This document shows positions 1 through 5,446 of a stretch of DNA of 5,647 nt, in pieces. The notes under the pieces were generated by a model. The model was not told the DNA's origin. It saw only the letters and a list, made by a program, of their open reading frames with translations, and searched no databases. The stretch comes from Chloroflexota bacterium (GTDB lineage: Bacteria > Chloroflexota > Limnocylindria > QHBO01): NCBI GenBank assembly GCA_013694645.1, contig JACDBZ010000090.1, positions 1 to 5,647 on the forward strand, read 5' to 3'. The translations under genes and the position numbers were made by a program. Numbering within the stretch: the stretch's first letter is position 1; each line of letters opens with the position of its first letter.

Positions 1-596
1 GCGAACATCGGGAAGCCCAGCACGCCGCCATCGGCATAGACCTCATCGATCTCCTGGTCGGTCAGCCAGCGGGTGACATCGAAGTCGTGGACGCTGAAGT
101 CGTTGAAGATGCCACCGGATTGCGGAATATACGCTTCGTGCGGCGGCGCAGGGTCATGTCCGGCCAGGCGGAGCACGTACAGCCGCCCGAGGGATCCGTC
201 CTCCACCAGTCGTCGCGCCTCGAGATATGCAGCGTCGAAGCGGCGCTGGAAGCCAAGCTGAAAGGCGATGCCGGACGTTTCGATCTCGTCCACCAGGCGC
301 CTGGTCTCGTCCAGGTTGGTGGCCAGCGGCTTCTCGCAGAAGATCGGGAGGCCGCGGGCAATGCCGGCCCGGATCAGCTCGGGATGCGCGGTGCTGCTGG
401 CGGCGATGACGAGCGCATCGGCAGATTGGATGGCCAGACCGATCTCGGCCGCCTCCGCTCCGACGGCACCGGCGACCGCCTGCGCGCGCGCCTGATCGAC
501 ATCGGCAACCACGAGCGCGCCCGGCTCGACAAGGCTCGACAGGATCTCCGCGTGCATCGTGCCGATCCGCCCCGCGCCGAGCTGCGCCACGCGCAT
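1..596 (-). CDS. IolG-like Gfo/Idh/MocA family NAD-dependent dehydrogenase, second paralog (3' end outside window)
   Basis: A cytosolic oxidoreductase expected to oxidise a ring hydroxyl of inositol, or a related cyclitol or sugar, to a ketone with NAD. The first 198 residues are visible and begin MRVAQLGAGRIG, a Rossmann GxGxxG motif. Asp32 sits at the end of the second strand, which favours NAD over NADP. CEKP lies at residues 87-90, with Lys89 as the family catalytic lysine. Asp166 and His170 (NDFSVHDFD) have the same 4-residue spacing as Asp172 and His176 of Bacillus IolG, so the catalytic triad is intact. The ATG (596-594) shares one base with the TGA of the preceding gene (TGATG), and only a weak GGCGGTGG ribosome site precedes it, so translation is probably coupled. 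It is a tandem paralog of the next gene upstream, with collinear residue numbering through the active site. The substrate could be scyllo-inositol, D-chiro-inositol, an inosose or a sugar. The family is certain; the substrate is not. Confidence 0.88.
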   Translation of the reverse strand, partial: MRVAQLGAGRIGTMHAEILSSLVEPGALVVADVDQARAQAVAGAVGAEAAEIGLAIQSADALVIAASSTAHPELIRAGIARGLPIFCEKPLATNLDETRRLVDEIETSGIAFQLGFQRRFDAAYLEARRLVEDGSLGRLYVLRLAGHDPAPPHEAYIPQSGGIFNDFSVHDFDVTRWLTDQEIDEVYADGGVLGFPMF

Positions 597-1603
597 CAGG
601 CCACCGCCGTTCTGGTCAGTCCGGCGATCTCGTCCAGGCTGACCCGCCGGCCCTCGCTGAACGATCGTGTGGCGGCGACCGCGATCCGCATCGCCTCGAG
701 GCCATCGCGGGCGCTGCTCACCGGCGGACGTACGCCGCGGCAGCATTGGAGGAACGCGGCCAGCTCGGCACGATACGCCGGCTCGAAGCGTTCGAGGTAC
801 CCGGACCAGCCGTCGGCCCCATCGGTCCAGTCGGCGTGCCTCGCCGGCGTGCGTGGCGAGAGCCCCCCGGTGATGAACGTCGTCTCCGACACGAGCTCGA
901 TCCTGACGTCGTAGCCGGCCGGGTGGAGCCAGCTCGCATCGAGCACCGCCAGCGTGCCCCCCGACATGCGCATCGTGACGATGGCGCTCTCGATCTCGCG
1001 CGGGTCAGTCGGGCGGCTGCCATCGCGCCGCCCTGCCTCGACCGACACCTCCGTCACCTCCTGCCCGGTGAGCCAGCGCACGACGTCGAAGTCGTGGATC
1101 GACGAGTCGCGGAAGATCGGCGCGATCTCCGGTGGCGGCCCCGAGGGCGCGGCACGCTCCCCGATCAGGGGATCGTGGGCTGTCAGGCGCACGAGGTGGA
1201 TTCGCCCCGTCGCCGCGTCACGAGCGGCGGCGAACCCTGCGTCGTGGCGACGCTGGAACCCCAGCTCCAGGTGCGCGCCCATCTCCTCGACATGACGGGT
1301 GAGCGCAATCGTCGTCTCGAGCGACTCGGTCAGCGGCTTCTCGCACAGGACGTGGCGGCCGGCGTCCAGTGCCGCCTCGACGGCCATGCGATGGAGCTCG
1401 GGCGGCGTTGCGATGATGATGGCCTCGGCCTTCGCAACGGCTTCCTCGAAGGTGGCCGCAGTCCCGCCGGCGCGCCGGGCGACCTCGGTGGCGCGTGCCG
1501 GATCGGCGTCGACCACGAGAAGCCCGTCGACCTCGTCCATGGTGCCGAGCAGATCGGCGTGCATGCCGCCCATGCTGCCCGCGCCGATGACGGCGACCTT
1601 CAT
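596..1603 (-). CDS. iolG: IolG-like inositol 2-dehydrogenase (Gfo/Idh/MocA family)
   Basis: Predicted to be an NAD-dependent cytosolic dehydrogenase that converts myo-inositol to 2-keto-myo-inositol, the first step of inositol catabolism. It has 335 residues, the normal family length. The N-terminal Rossmann domain begins MKVAVIGAGSMGG, with Asp32 and Asp34 after the second strand pointing to NAD. CEKP is at 87-90 (Lys89). LGFQRRHD at 114-121 resembles the GFMRRYD segment of Bacillus IolG. Asp166 and His170 complete the catalytic triad. The C-terminal half (GYDVRIELV; YLERFEPAYRAEL; ARDGLEAMRIAVAATRS) also follows the IolG pattern. The ATG at 1603 overlaps the upstream TGA by four bases (ATGA) and has a GGGAG ribosome site 8 bases upstream. 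The reading frame stays open to about 2149, but that extension is antisense-like shadow of the IolE-like gene. Which of the two tandem dehydrogenases handles myo-inositol cannot be decided from sequence. Confidence 0.85.
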   Translation of the reverse strand: MKVAVIGAGSMGGMHADLLGTMDEVDGLLVVDADPARATEVARRAGGTAATFEEAVAKAEAIIIATPPELHRMAVEAALDAGRHVLCEKPLTESLETTIALTRHVEEMGAHLELGFQRRHDAGFAAARDAATGRIHLVRLTAHDPLIGERAAPSGPPPEIAPIFRDSSIHDFDVVRWLTGQEVTEVSVEAGRRDGSRPTDPREIESAIVTMRMSGGTLAVLDASWLHPAGYDVRIELVSETTFITGGLSPRTPARHADWTDGADGWSGYLERFEPAYRAELAAFLQCCRGVRPPVSSARDGLEAMRIAVAATRSFSEGRRVSLDEIAGLTRTAVA

Positions 1604-2496
1604 CGCTCCAGCTCCCGCAGCGCGTAGCGCAGAACGCGTCCTCCGACCGCCGCCGCTTCGCCGGGAGCAAGCCAGGACGAGTCCTGCTCGAGCATCAGCC
1701 AGCCGTCGAAGTCGATTGCGTGGAGCGTGGTGAGCACCCCGTGCAGGTCGAGCGCACCGTTCCCCAGCTCGGTGAAGATTCGCTCGCGCACCGCGATGCC
1801 GAACCCGTCGATCTCCCGCGACCGCAGCCGCGCCAGCACGCTCGCGTCCACGTCCTTGAGATGCACGTGGGTCACCAGCGTCCCGTAATGGCGAATTGCC
1901 CGGGCCGGCTCGCCGCCACCGACCAGGTAGTGGCCGACGTCCAGGCACAGGCCTGCGCCGGTGCCGGGCAGGCGTGCCACGAGCGCCTCGACCTCGTCCG
2001 GCGCCTCTACCCAGGTGGCGGTGTGCGGGTGGAAGGCGATCTTCACGCCGTCGGGAGCCTCGGCGACGAGCTCGCCGAGCAGCTCCGCCAGCCCTCCGAA
2101 CGAGGTCGCCTTCCACTGTGGTGCACCGTCTGCAACGCGACCGCTCCACCCATCCCGCTCTCCGCCGCCGTCGAGCGCCACGACGAGCACCTCGCCCCCG
2201 GCCGCGACCAGGCGTCCAAGGTCGCGATGCGCCACTTCGCGCGCCTCGTCCGCGAGTCCATCCGGGCCGGCCGGCAACGCGGAGTACAGCTCGGCGAAGC
2301 GAAGGTTGCGCTGTGCGAGCGTCGACCGCAGCTCATCGCCCTCGGGAAATCCGCGGCCGAACTGCGTCCCGGCGTACCCCAGGCGGGCGATCTCGTCGAG
2401 GACGGTCGCTGCGGCCGTCTCGGGCGCCAGGTCGAACAGGTCGGCATTGTTCCAGACGATCGGCACGTATCCGATGGACGCCGCGCTCAGGCTCAT
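1600..2496 (-). CDS. iolE: IolE-like inosose dehydratase (xylose isomerase-like TIM barrel)
   Basis: Probably dehydrates 2-keto-myo-inositol to the trihydroxycyclohexane-dione that is the IolD substrate. It is a cytosolic, metal-dependent TIM barrel of 298 residues, the usual size. The N-terminus (IGYVPIVWNNADL, residues 8-20) resembles the APIGWTNDDL opening of Bacillus IolE. FHPHTAT at 155-161 occupies the place of IolE's HHHMGT; most relatives in the superfamily have a metal-binding Glu there. Candidate metal and active-site residues follow: Asp186 and His189 (LCLDVGHY), His210 and His212 (HVHLKDV) and Glu270 (LEQDSS). The ATG at 2496 overlaps the TGA of the IolD-like gene by four bases and has a strong GGAGGAG ribosome site. 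The ORF extends further upstream to 2571, but that part lies inside the IolD-like gene and lacks a comparable ribosome site. It could instead be a TIM-barrel epimerase or isomerase of the same clan; its neighbours favour IolE. Confidence 0.82.
   Translation of the reverse strand: MSLSAASIGYVPIVWNNADLFDLAPETAAATVLDEIARLGYAGTQFGRGFPEGDELRSTLAQRNLRFAELYSALPAGPDGLADEAREVAHRDLGRLVAAGGEVLVVALDGGGERDGWSGRVADGAPQWKATSFGGLAELLGELVAEAPDGVKIAFHPHTATWVEAPDEVEALVARLPGTGAGLCLDVGHYLVGGGEPARAIRHYGTLVTHVHLKDVDASVLARLRSREIDGFGIAVRERIFTELGNGALDLHGVLTTLHAIDFDGWLMLEQDSSWLAPGEAAAVGGRVLRYALRELER
1612..1616 (-). promoter_or_regulatory. Ribosome binding site of the iolG-like gene
   Basis: GGGAG on the minus strand ends 8 bases before the ATG at 1603. 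It supports that start over the long in-frame extension towards 2149, which overlaps most of the upstream gene. Confidence 0.6.
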
Positions 2497-4271
2497 CCGT
2501 GCTGCTCCTCCGCCCGCCCGGCCAGCTGCTCGTCGTGGACCGGGCGACCCTCGGGCACCGGCACGTCCCACCAGCCGGTCTTGTCCGGTCCCGCCACGGC
2601 CAGGTCGCGATCGACCTTGACGTGGACCAGCGACGGGCCGCCCGAGGCGAGCGCGCGCTCGACCGCCGGGCGCACGTCCGCCGGCATGTCGGCGAACTCG
2701 GTGTGGATGTCGAAGGCTCGACCGATGGCGGCGAAGTCCGGCGAGTACGGCTCACCATTGCGGATGAAATCGGTCATGGCGGTCCGTCCGAAGTGCGCGT
2801 CCTGACCGCCCTTGATGCTGATCCAGCCGCTGTTGTCGAGCACGACGGCGCAGACCGCGGTGCCGGCCAGGGCCGCCGCCGAAAGCTCCTGCATCGACTG
2901 CAGGAAGTCACCGTCTCCACACATGGCCAGGACCTGGGCGTCCGGCCGTGCCAGTTGGGCACCGATCGCGGCGGGGAGCGTAAAGCCCATGGTGCTGAAG
3001 CCACCCGAGGTGATGTGCGTCCGTGGCTGGCGGGTGATCCATCTCTGCTTGACCATGCCCTGCGGCAGGCCGGCGCCGGTGACGACGATCGCGTCCGGTC
3101 GCGTCGCTGCCTGGACCTCGCGCACCGCCCGCGCCATGGTCATCGGCGCGGCATTTGAACCGGACTTGACCTCGACCTGCTTCTGCCATGCGGCGCGCAG
3201 CCGGCCCATCTCCTCGCCCTGATCCGCGTTCGCCGCGCCGGAACCCAGGGCGGAGAGCAGGTCCGCCAGGCCGGCGCGGGCGTCGCCAAGCAATGGAATG
3301 GCGACGGGGTAGTTCTTGCCGATCTCGCGTTCGTCGATCTCGAGCTGGACCAGCTTCGTCGGGGGGATGGCGAAGGTGACACCCTTGCGCCAGGACGAAG
3401 CGGACCAATCGACGAATCGGCAGCCAACGGAGAGGATCACGTCGGCGGACGAAGCGAGCGAATTGCCGCTGGTCGACCCTGTATCGCCGATCGTCTGCCC
3501 TGCCAGCGGATGCGTCTCGTCGATCGCCCCCTTACCGTTCCAGGTCGTGACGACCGGGGCGCCGAGCCGCTCCGCGAGTTCCAGCAGCTCTGCCGTCGCG
3601 TCGGCCGAGATGACTCCGCCGCCGGCCACGATCACCGGTCGCTGCGCGCCGGCCAGCAGCGCGGCCGCACGCTCGACCTGGGCAGCGTCCGGCCGTGGAC
3701 GACCTCGCGCCTCGCGAGCATCGGGCTCCGGGATGCGGACGTCGGCCGCGGCTGCCTGGATGTCCATCGGCACGTCCATCAGGATCGGTCCCGGACGGCC
3801 GGTGAGCATGGAGTTCCAGGCACGGTGCAGCACGAAGGGAAGATCCTCGACCCGCGACGGCTGCCACCATTCCTTGACGACCGGCTCGAAGATGCGCGGG
3901 TTGTCGGCGTGATGACGGCGCTCCAGCTCCTGGAGGACGCCGTGGCCGCGCATGTAGGTATGCGTCGAGCCGGTGAAGAGCGCCACCGCGGTGGAGTCCA
4001 CGTAGGCGGTTGCCATCCCGATCACGGTGTTCGTGGCGCCGGGACCGATCGACGTGAAGGCCAGCATCGGCCGTCCGGAGGCGCGGTAGTAGCCGTCCGC
4101 GAGATGCACGGCCGACTGCTCGTGCATGACCTGCACCGTGCGAATCTCGGGCCGATCGAGGAGCGCATCGGTCAGCGTCCAGACGCCGTGTCCGGGGATC
4201 CCGGCGGCGTGGGTGACACCCTGGCGCACCAGGTATTCGGCGATGATCTGTGCCCCGGTCAGCCGTTGCAC
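2493..4271 (-). CDS. iolD: IolD-like thiamine-diphosphate enzyme (3D-(3,5/4)-trihydroxycyclohexane-1,2-dione hydrolase candidate)
   Basis: Likely hydrolyses the C-C bond of the cyclic dione made by IolE, opening the inositol ring to 5-deoxy-glucuronate. It has the three domains of the acetolactate-synthase superfamily. The pyrimidine domain (about 6-170) has cofactor-activating Glu51 in MHEQSA and GPGATN at 76-81. The central domain spans about 195-335. The pyrophosphate domain (about 375-560) has GDGDF at 452-456 and LDNSGW at 478-483, the GDG-X25-N metal/ThDP motif. IolD-like points are VDWSASSW in the central domain (Bacillus: TDFATSS) and a tail GWWDVPV at 566-572 (Bacillus: WWHVGV). At 592 residues it is shorter than Bacillus IolD and lacks the N-terminal VEGIFTIFGHGN stretch. 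I chose GTG at 4271 because VQRLTGAQ matches the usual family start. TTG at 4283, 4292 or 4343 is in frame, but 4343 lies upstream of the likely promoter. No good ribosome site is seen. An acetolactate-synthase-like decarboxylase or ligase is the main alternative. Confidence 0.78.
   Translation of the reverse strand: MQRLTGAQIIAEYLVRQGVTHAAGIPGHGVWTLTDALLDRPEIRTVQVMHEQSAVHLADGYYRASGRPMLAFTSIGPGATNTVIGMATAYVDSTAVALFTGSTHTYMRGHGVLQELERRHHADNPRIFEPVVKEWWQPSRVEDLPFVLHRAWNSMLTGRPGPILMDVPMDIQAAAADVRIPEPDAREARGRPRPDAAQVERAAALLAGAQRPVIVAGGGVISADATAELLELAERLGAPVVTTWNGKGAIDETHPLAGQTIGDTGSTSGNSLASSADVILSVGCRFVDWSASSWRKGVTFAIPPTKLVQLEIDEREIGKNYPVAIPLLGDARAGLADLLSALGSGAANADQGEEMGRLRAAWQKQVEVKSGSNAAPMTMARAVREVQAATRPDAIVVTGAGLPQGMVKQRWITRQPRTHITSGGFSTMGFTLPAAIGAQLARPDAQVLAMCGDGDFLQSMQELSAAALAGTAVCAVVLDNSGWISIKGGQDAHFGRTAMTDFIRNGEPYSPDFAAIGRAFDIHTEFADMPADVRPAVERALASGGPSLVHVKVDRDLAVAGPDKTGWWDVPVPEGRPVHDEQLAGRAEEQHG
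2505..2511 (-). promoter_or_regulatory. Ribosome binding site of the iolE-like gene
   Basis: GGAGGAG on the minus strand lies 8 bases before the ATG at 2496 and within the last codons of the iolD-like gene. It is the strongest Shine-Dalgarno sequence in the window. It fixes the start at 2496 rather than at upstream in-frame codons. Confidence 0.75.
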
Positions 4272-4276
4272 GGCTG
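4260..4276 (-). other. Perfect 7-bp hairpin spanning the proposed iolD start codon
   Basis: CAGCCGTTGCACGGCTG has two perfectly complementary 7-base arms (4260-4266 and 4270-4276) and a 3-base loop. On the minus-strand transcript, the GTG start at 4271-4269 falls at the top of the stem and in the loop. If that is the true start, the hairpin could limit ribosome access. If a TTG further upstream (4283 or 4292) is used, it is just part of the coding sequence. It could equally be a symmetric protein-binding site or chance in GC-rich DNA. Confidence 0.35.
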
Positions 4277-4302
4277 TGCCCAATTGCGTCAATCCGCTAC
4301 CA

Positions 4303-4316
4303 TGCAAACGATTACA
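4303..4316. promoter_or_regulatory. LacI-family-type operator
   Basis: TGCAAACGATTACA fits the LacI/GalR-family operator pattern TGNNANCGNTNNCA, with the central CG that these regulators intercalate. It also fits every position of the CcpA cre consensus core. With one flanking base on each side, the 16-base site has 6 of 8 symmetric base pairs. It lies in the spacer between the divergent arms, immediately downstream of the -10 element proposed for the leftward arm, so a bound repressor would block initiation there. The regulator gene is not in the window. What is known is the family consensus; that this site controls the inositol genes is inference. Confidence 0.62.
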
Positions 4317-4353
4317 TCGCGGCACTCTAGCACCCCGCCGCAACGCAATGTAA
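4312..4353. repeat. Short inverted repeat in the divergent spacer
   Basis: TTACATCGCG (4312-4321, plus strand) is repeated as TTACATTGCG on the minus strand (4353-4344), with 9 of 10 bases identical and 22 bases between. The left copy overlaps the right half of the LacI-type operator. The right copy covers the weak -35 of the leftward promoter. The arrangement could be a second, half-site contact for the same regulator. Confidence 0.3.
4324..4353 (-). promoter_or_regulatory. Candidate promoter for the leftward iolD-iolE-iolG operon
   Basis: On the minus strand, TGCTAGAGT (4332-4324) is an extended -10 element: TG, one base, then TAGAGT, which matches TATAAT at 4 of 6 positions. A weak -35 candidate, TTACAT (4353-4348), sits 18 bases upstream. 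The start of transcription would fall near 4317, at the edge of the operator. This leaves a leader of about 45 bases before the GTG at 4271 and argues against any start codon upstream of about 4317. No comparably good promoter was found for the rightward genes. Confidence 0.4.
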
Positions 4354-4378
4354 CCCCCTCAGGACCGTTTCAGAACCG

Positions 4379-5446
4379 ATGCAGACGCCGACCGCCAGCC
4401 CCCTCGGCCGCACGATCTCCGAGACGCCAACCGACGTCTGGAATGACAGCTGCGCCGTCGATGAGCTCGAGTACGCCGTCGCATTCGGCGCCGTCGGGGC
4501 GACCGCCAACCCGACCATCGTGGTCGACAACTGGCGCAAGGATCCTTCGCGCTGGGCACTGCGCGTGCGCGAGCTCGCTGCCGATGAGCCGACCTGGTCC
4601 GAGCGCGAGCTGGCGTGGGGGATCGTGGCCGAGATGAGCGTCCGCGCGGCGCCGCTGCTGATGCCGGCCTTCGCCGCCTCAGGCGGTCGCGCCGGCAGAC
4701 TATCGGTCCAGACGGATCCCACCCTGTTCCGCGACGCGCCCGCCATGGTCACCCAGGCGTTCGGCTTCGATGGCCTGGCGCCGAACATCGTCGTCAAGTT
4801 CCCGACCACGGCTGCGGGGGTCGCCGCCATGGAAGAGGCGACCTACCGCGGCATCAGCGTCAACGCGACCCTCTCGTTCTCCGTCGCTCAGGCCATTGCC
4901 GCGGGCGAAGCGGTCGAGCGTGGCATGGCACGCCGCGAGGCCGAGGGGCTTCCGGTGGCGCAGATGGGCCCGGTGATCACGATCATGATGGGCCGCCTCG
5001 AGGATTGGCTGCGCGAGGTCGTCGACCGCGACGGGCTCTCCGTCCATCCGTCGGCGCTGCCGTGGTCCGGGATCGCGGTCTTCAAGCGGGCCCACGCGGA
5101 GTGGGCGACGCGCGGCCTCCGTGCACGTCTGCTCGGCGCCGCCATCCGACACCACCTGCACTGGTCGCAGCTCATCGGCGGCGACGTCGTGATCACCTTG
5201 CCATCCTCCTGGCAGAAGCGCTTCAACGCGTCCTCCGTGGAGGTGCGTTCGCGAATTCACGATCCCGTCGACCAGGCTCATCTCGCGGAGCTGCGCACGC
5301 TGCCGGACTTCGTGCGTGCCTTCGAGCCGGATGGCCTGAGCGTGGGCGAGTTCGACACGTGGGGTCCGTCGGTCAAGACGCTGCGTGGTTTCATCGGCTC
5401 ATACCACGAGCTGCTGCACCTCGTCGGCGACGCGCTCCTGGCATGA
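4379..5446 (+). CDS. Transaldolase-family protein with fructose-6-phosphate-aldolase-like active-site change
   Basis: A class I (Schiff-base) aldolase/transaldolase TIM barrel of 355 residues, the normal length for the long transaldolase group. Family landmarks appear in order: VWNDSC at 20-25 (Asp23, probably matching Asp17 of E. coli TalB), GATANPTIV at 40-48 (Asn44), LSVQTDP at 108-114, NIVVKFPTT at 136-144 (Lys140, the Schiff-base lysine), ISVNATLSFS at 159-168 (Thr164), ITIMMGRLEDW at 200-210 (Arg206) and LLGAAIRHH (Arg257). Two active-site positions depart from TalB: Glu96 becomes Gln111, and Phe178 (Tyr131 in fructose-6-phosphate aldolase) becomes Met203. The ATG at 4379 is the only convincing start. 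AGGA at 4361-4364 is 14 bases away, so the ribosome site is poor. The TGA overlaps the iolB ATG, which ties this gene to inositol catabolism. It may cleave 2-deoxy-5-keto-gluconate 6-phosphate or another intermediate; it may also be an ordinary pentose-phosphate transaldolase. The family is firm and the role is inference. Confidence 0.83.
   Translation: MQTPTASPLGRTISETPTDVWNDSCAVDELEYAVAFGAVGATANPTIVVDNWRKDPSRWALRVRELAADEPTWSERELAWGIVAEMSVRAAPLLMPAFAASGGRAGRLSVQTDPTLFRDAPAMVTQAFGFDGLAPNIVVKFPTTAAGVAAMEEATYRGISVNATLSFSVAQAIAAGEAVERGMARREAEGLPVAQMGPVITIMMGRLEDWLREVVDRDGLSVHPSALPWSGIAVFKRAHAEWATRGLRARLLGAAIRHHLHWSQLIGGDVVITLPSSWQKRFNASSVEVRSRIHDPVDQAHLAELRTLPDFVRAFEPDGLSVGEFDTWGPSVKTLRGFIGSYHELLHLVGDALLA

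Noticed and set aside
87..914. Plus-strand open frame of 275 codons opposite both dehydrogenases
   Set aside because: It is antisense to two genes with intact catalytic motifs and has no domain of its own.
1604..2149. N-terminal extension of the iolG-like reading frame
   Set aside because: The extension is Arg/Gly-rich shadow of the iolE-like gene. The Rossmann start MKVAVIGAGSMGG with its own ribosome site at 1603 is clearly the real beginning.
1720..2805. Long plus-strand open frame of 361 codons
   Set aside because: It lies antisense to the iolE- and iolD-like genes. Its translation is rich in Arg, Pro and Ser with no recognisable domain, as expected of frame shadows in GC-rich DNA.
4300..4320. 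A plus-strand promoter using TTGCGT at 4284-4289 with a -10 around ATTACA
   Set aside because: The spacing between TTGCGT and a reasonable -10 hexamer does not fall at 16-19 bases, so I did not list it. The rightward promoter remains unidentified.
4272..4343. TTG-initiated N-terminal extension of the iolD-like protein
   Set aside because: It would translate through the probable promoter and operator, has no family resemblance (MRRGARVPRCNRL), and begins upstream of the likely transcription start. TTG 4283 and 4292 within it remain possible.
3510..4637. Plus-strand open frame of 375 codons crossing the divergent spacer
   Set aside because: It runs antisense through the iolD-like gene, through the operator and promoter region, and out of frame into the transaldolase-family gene. 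The composition is shadow-like.
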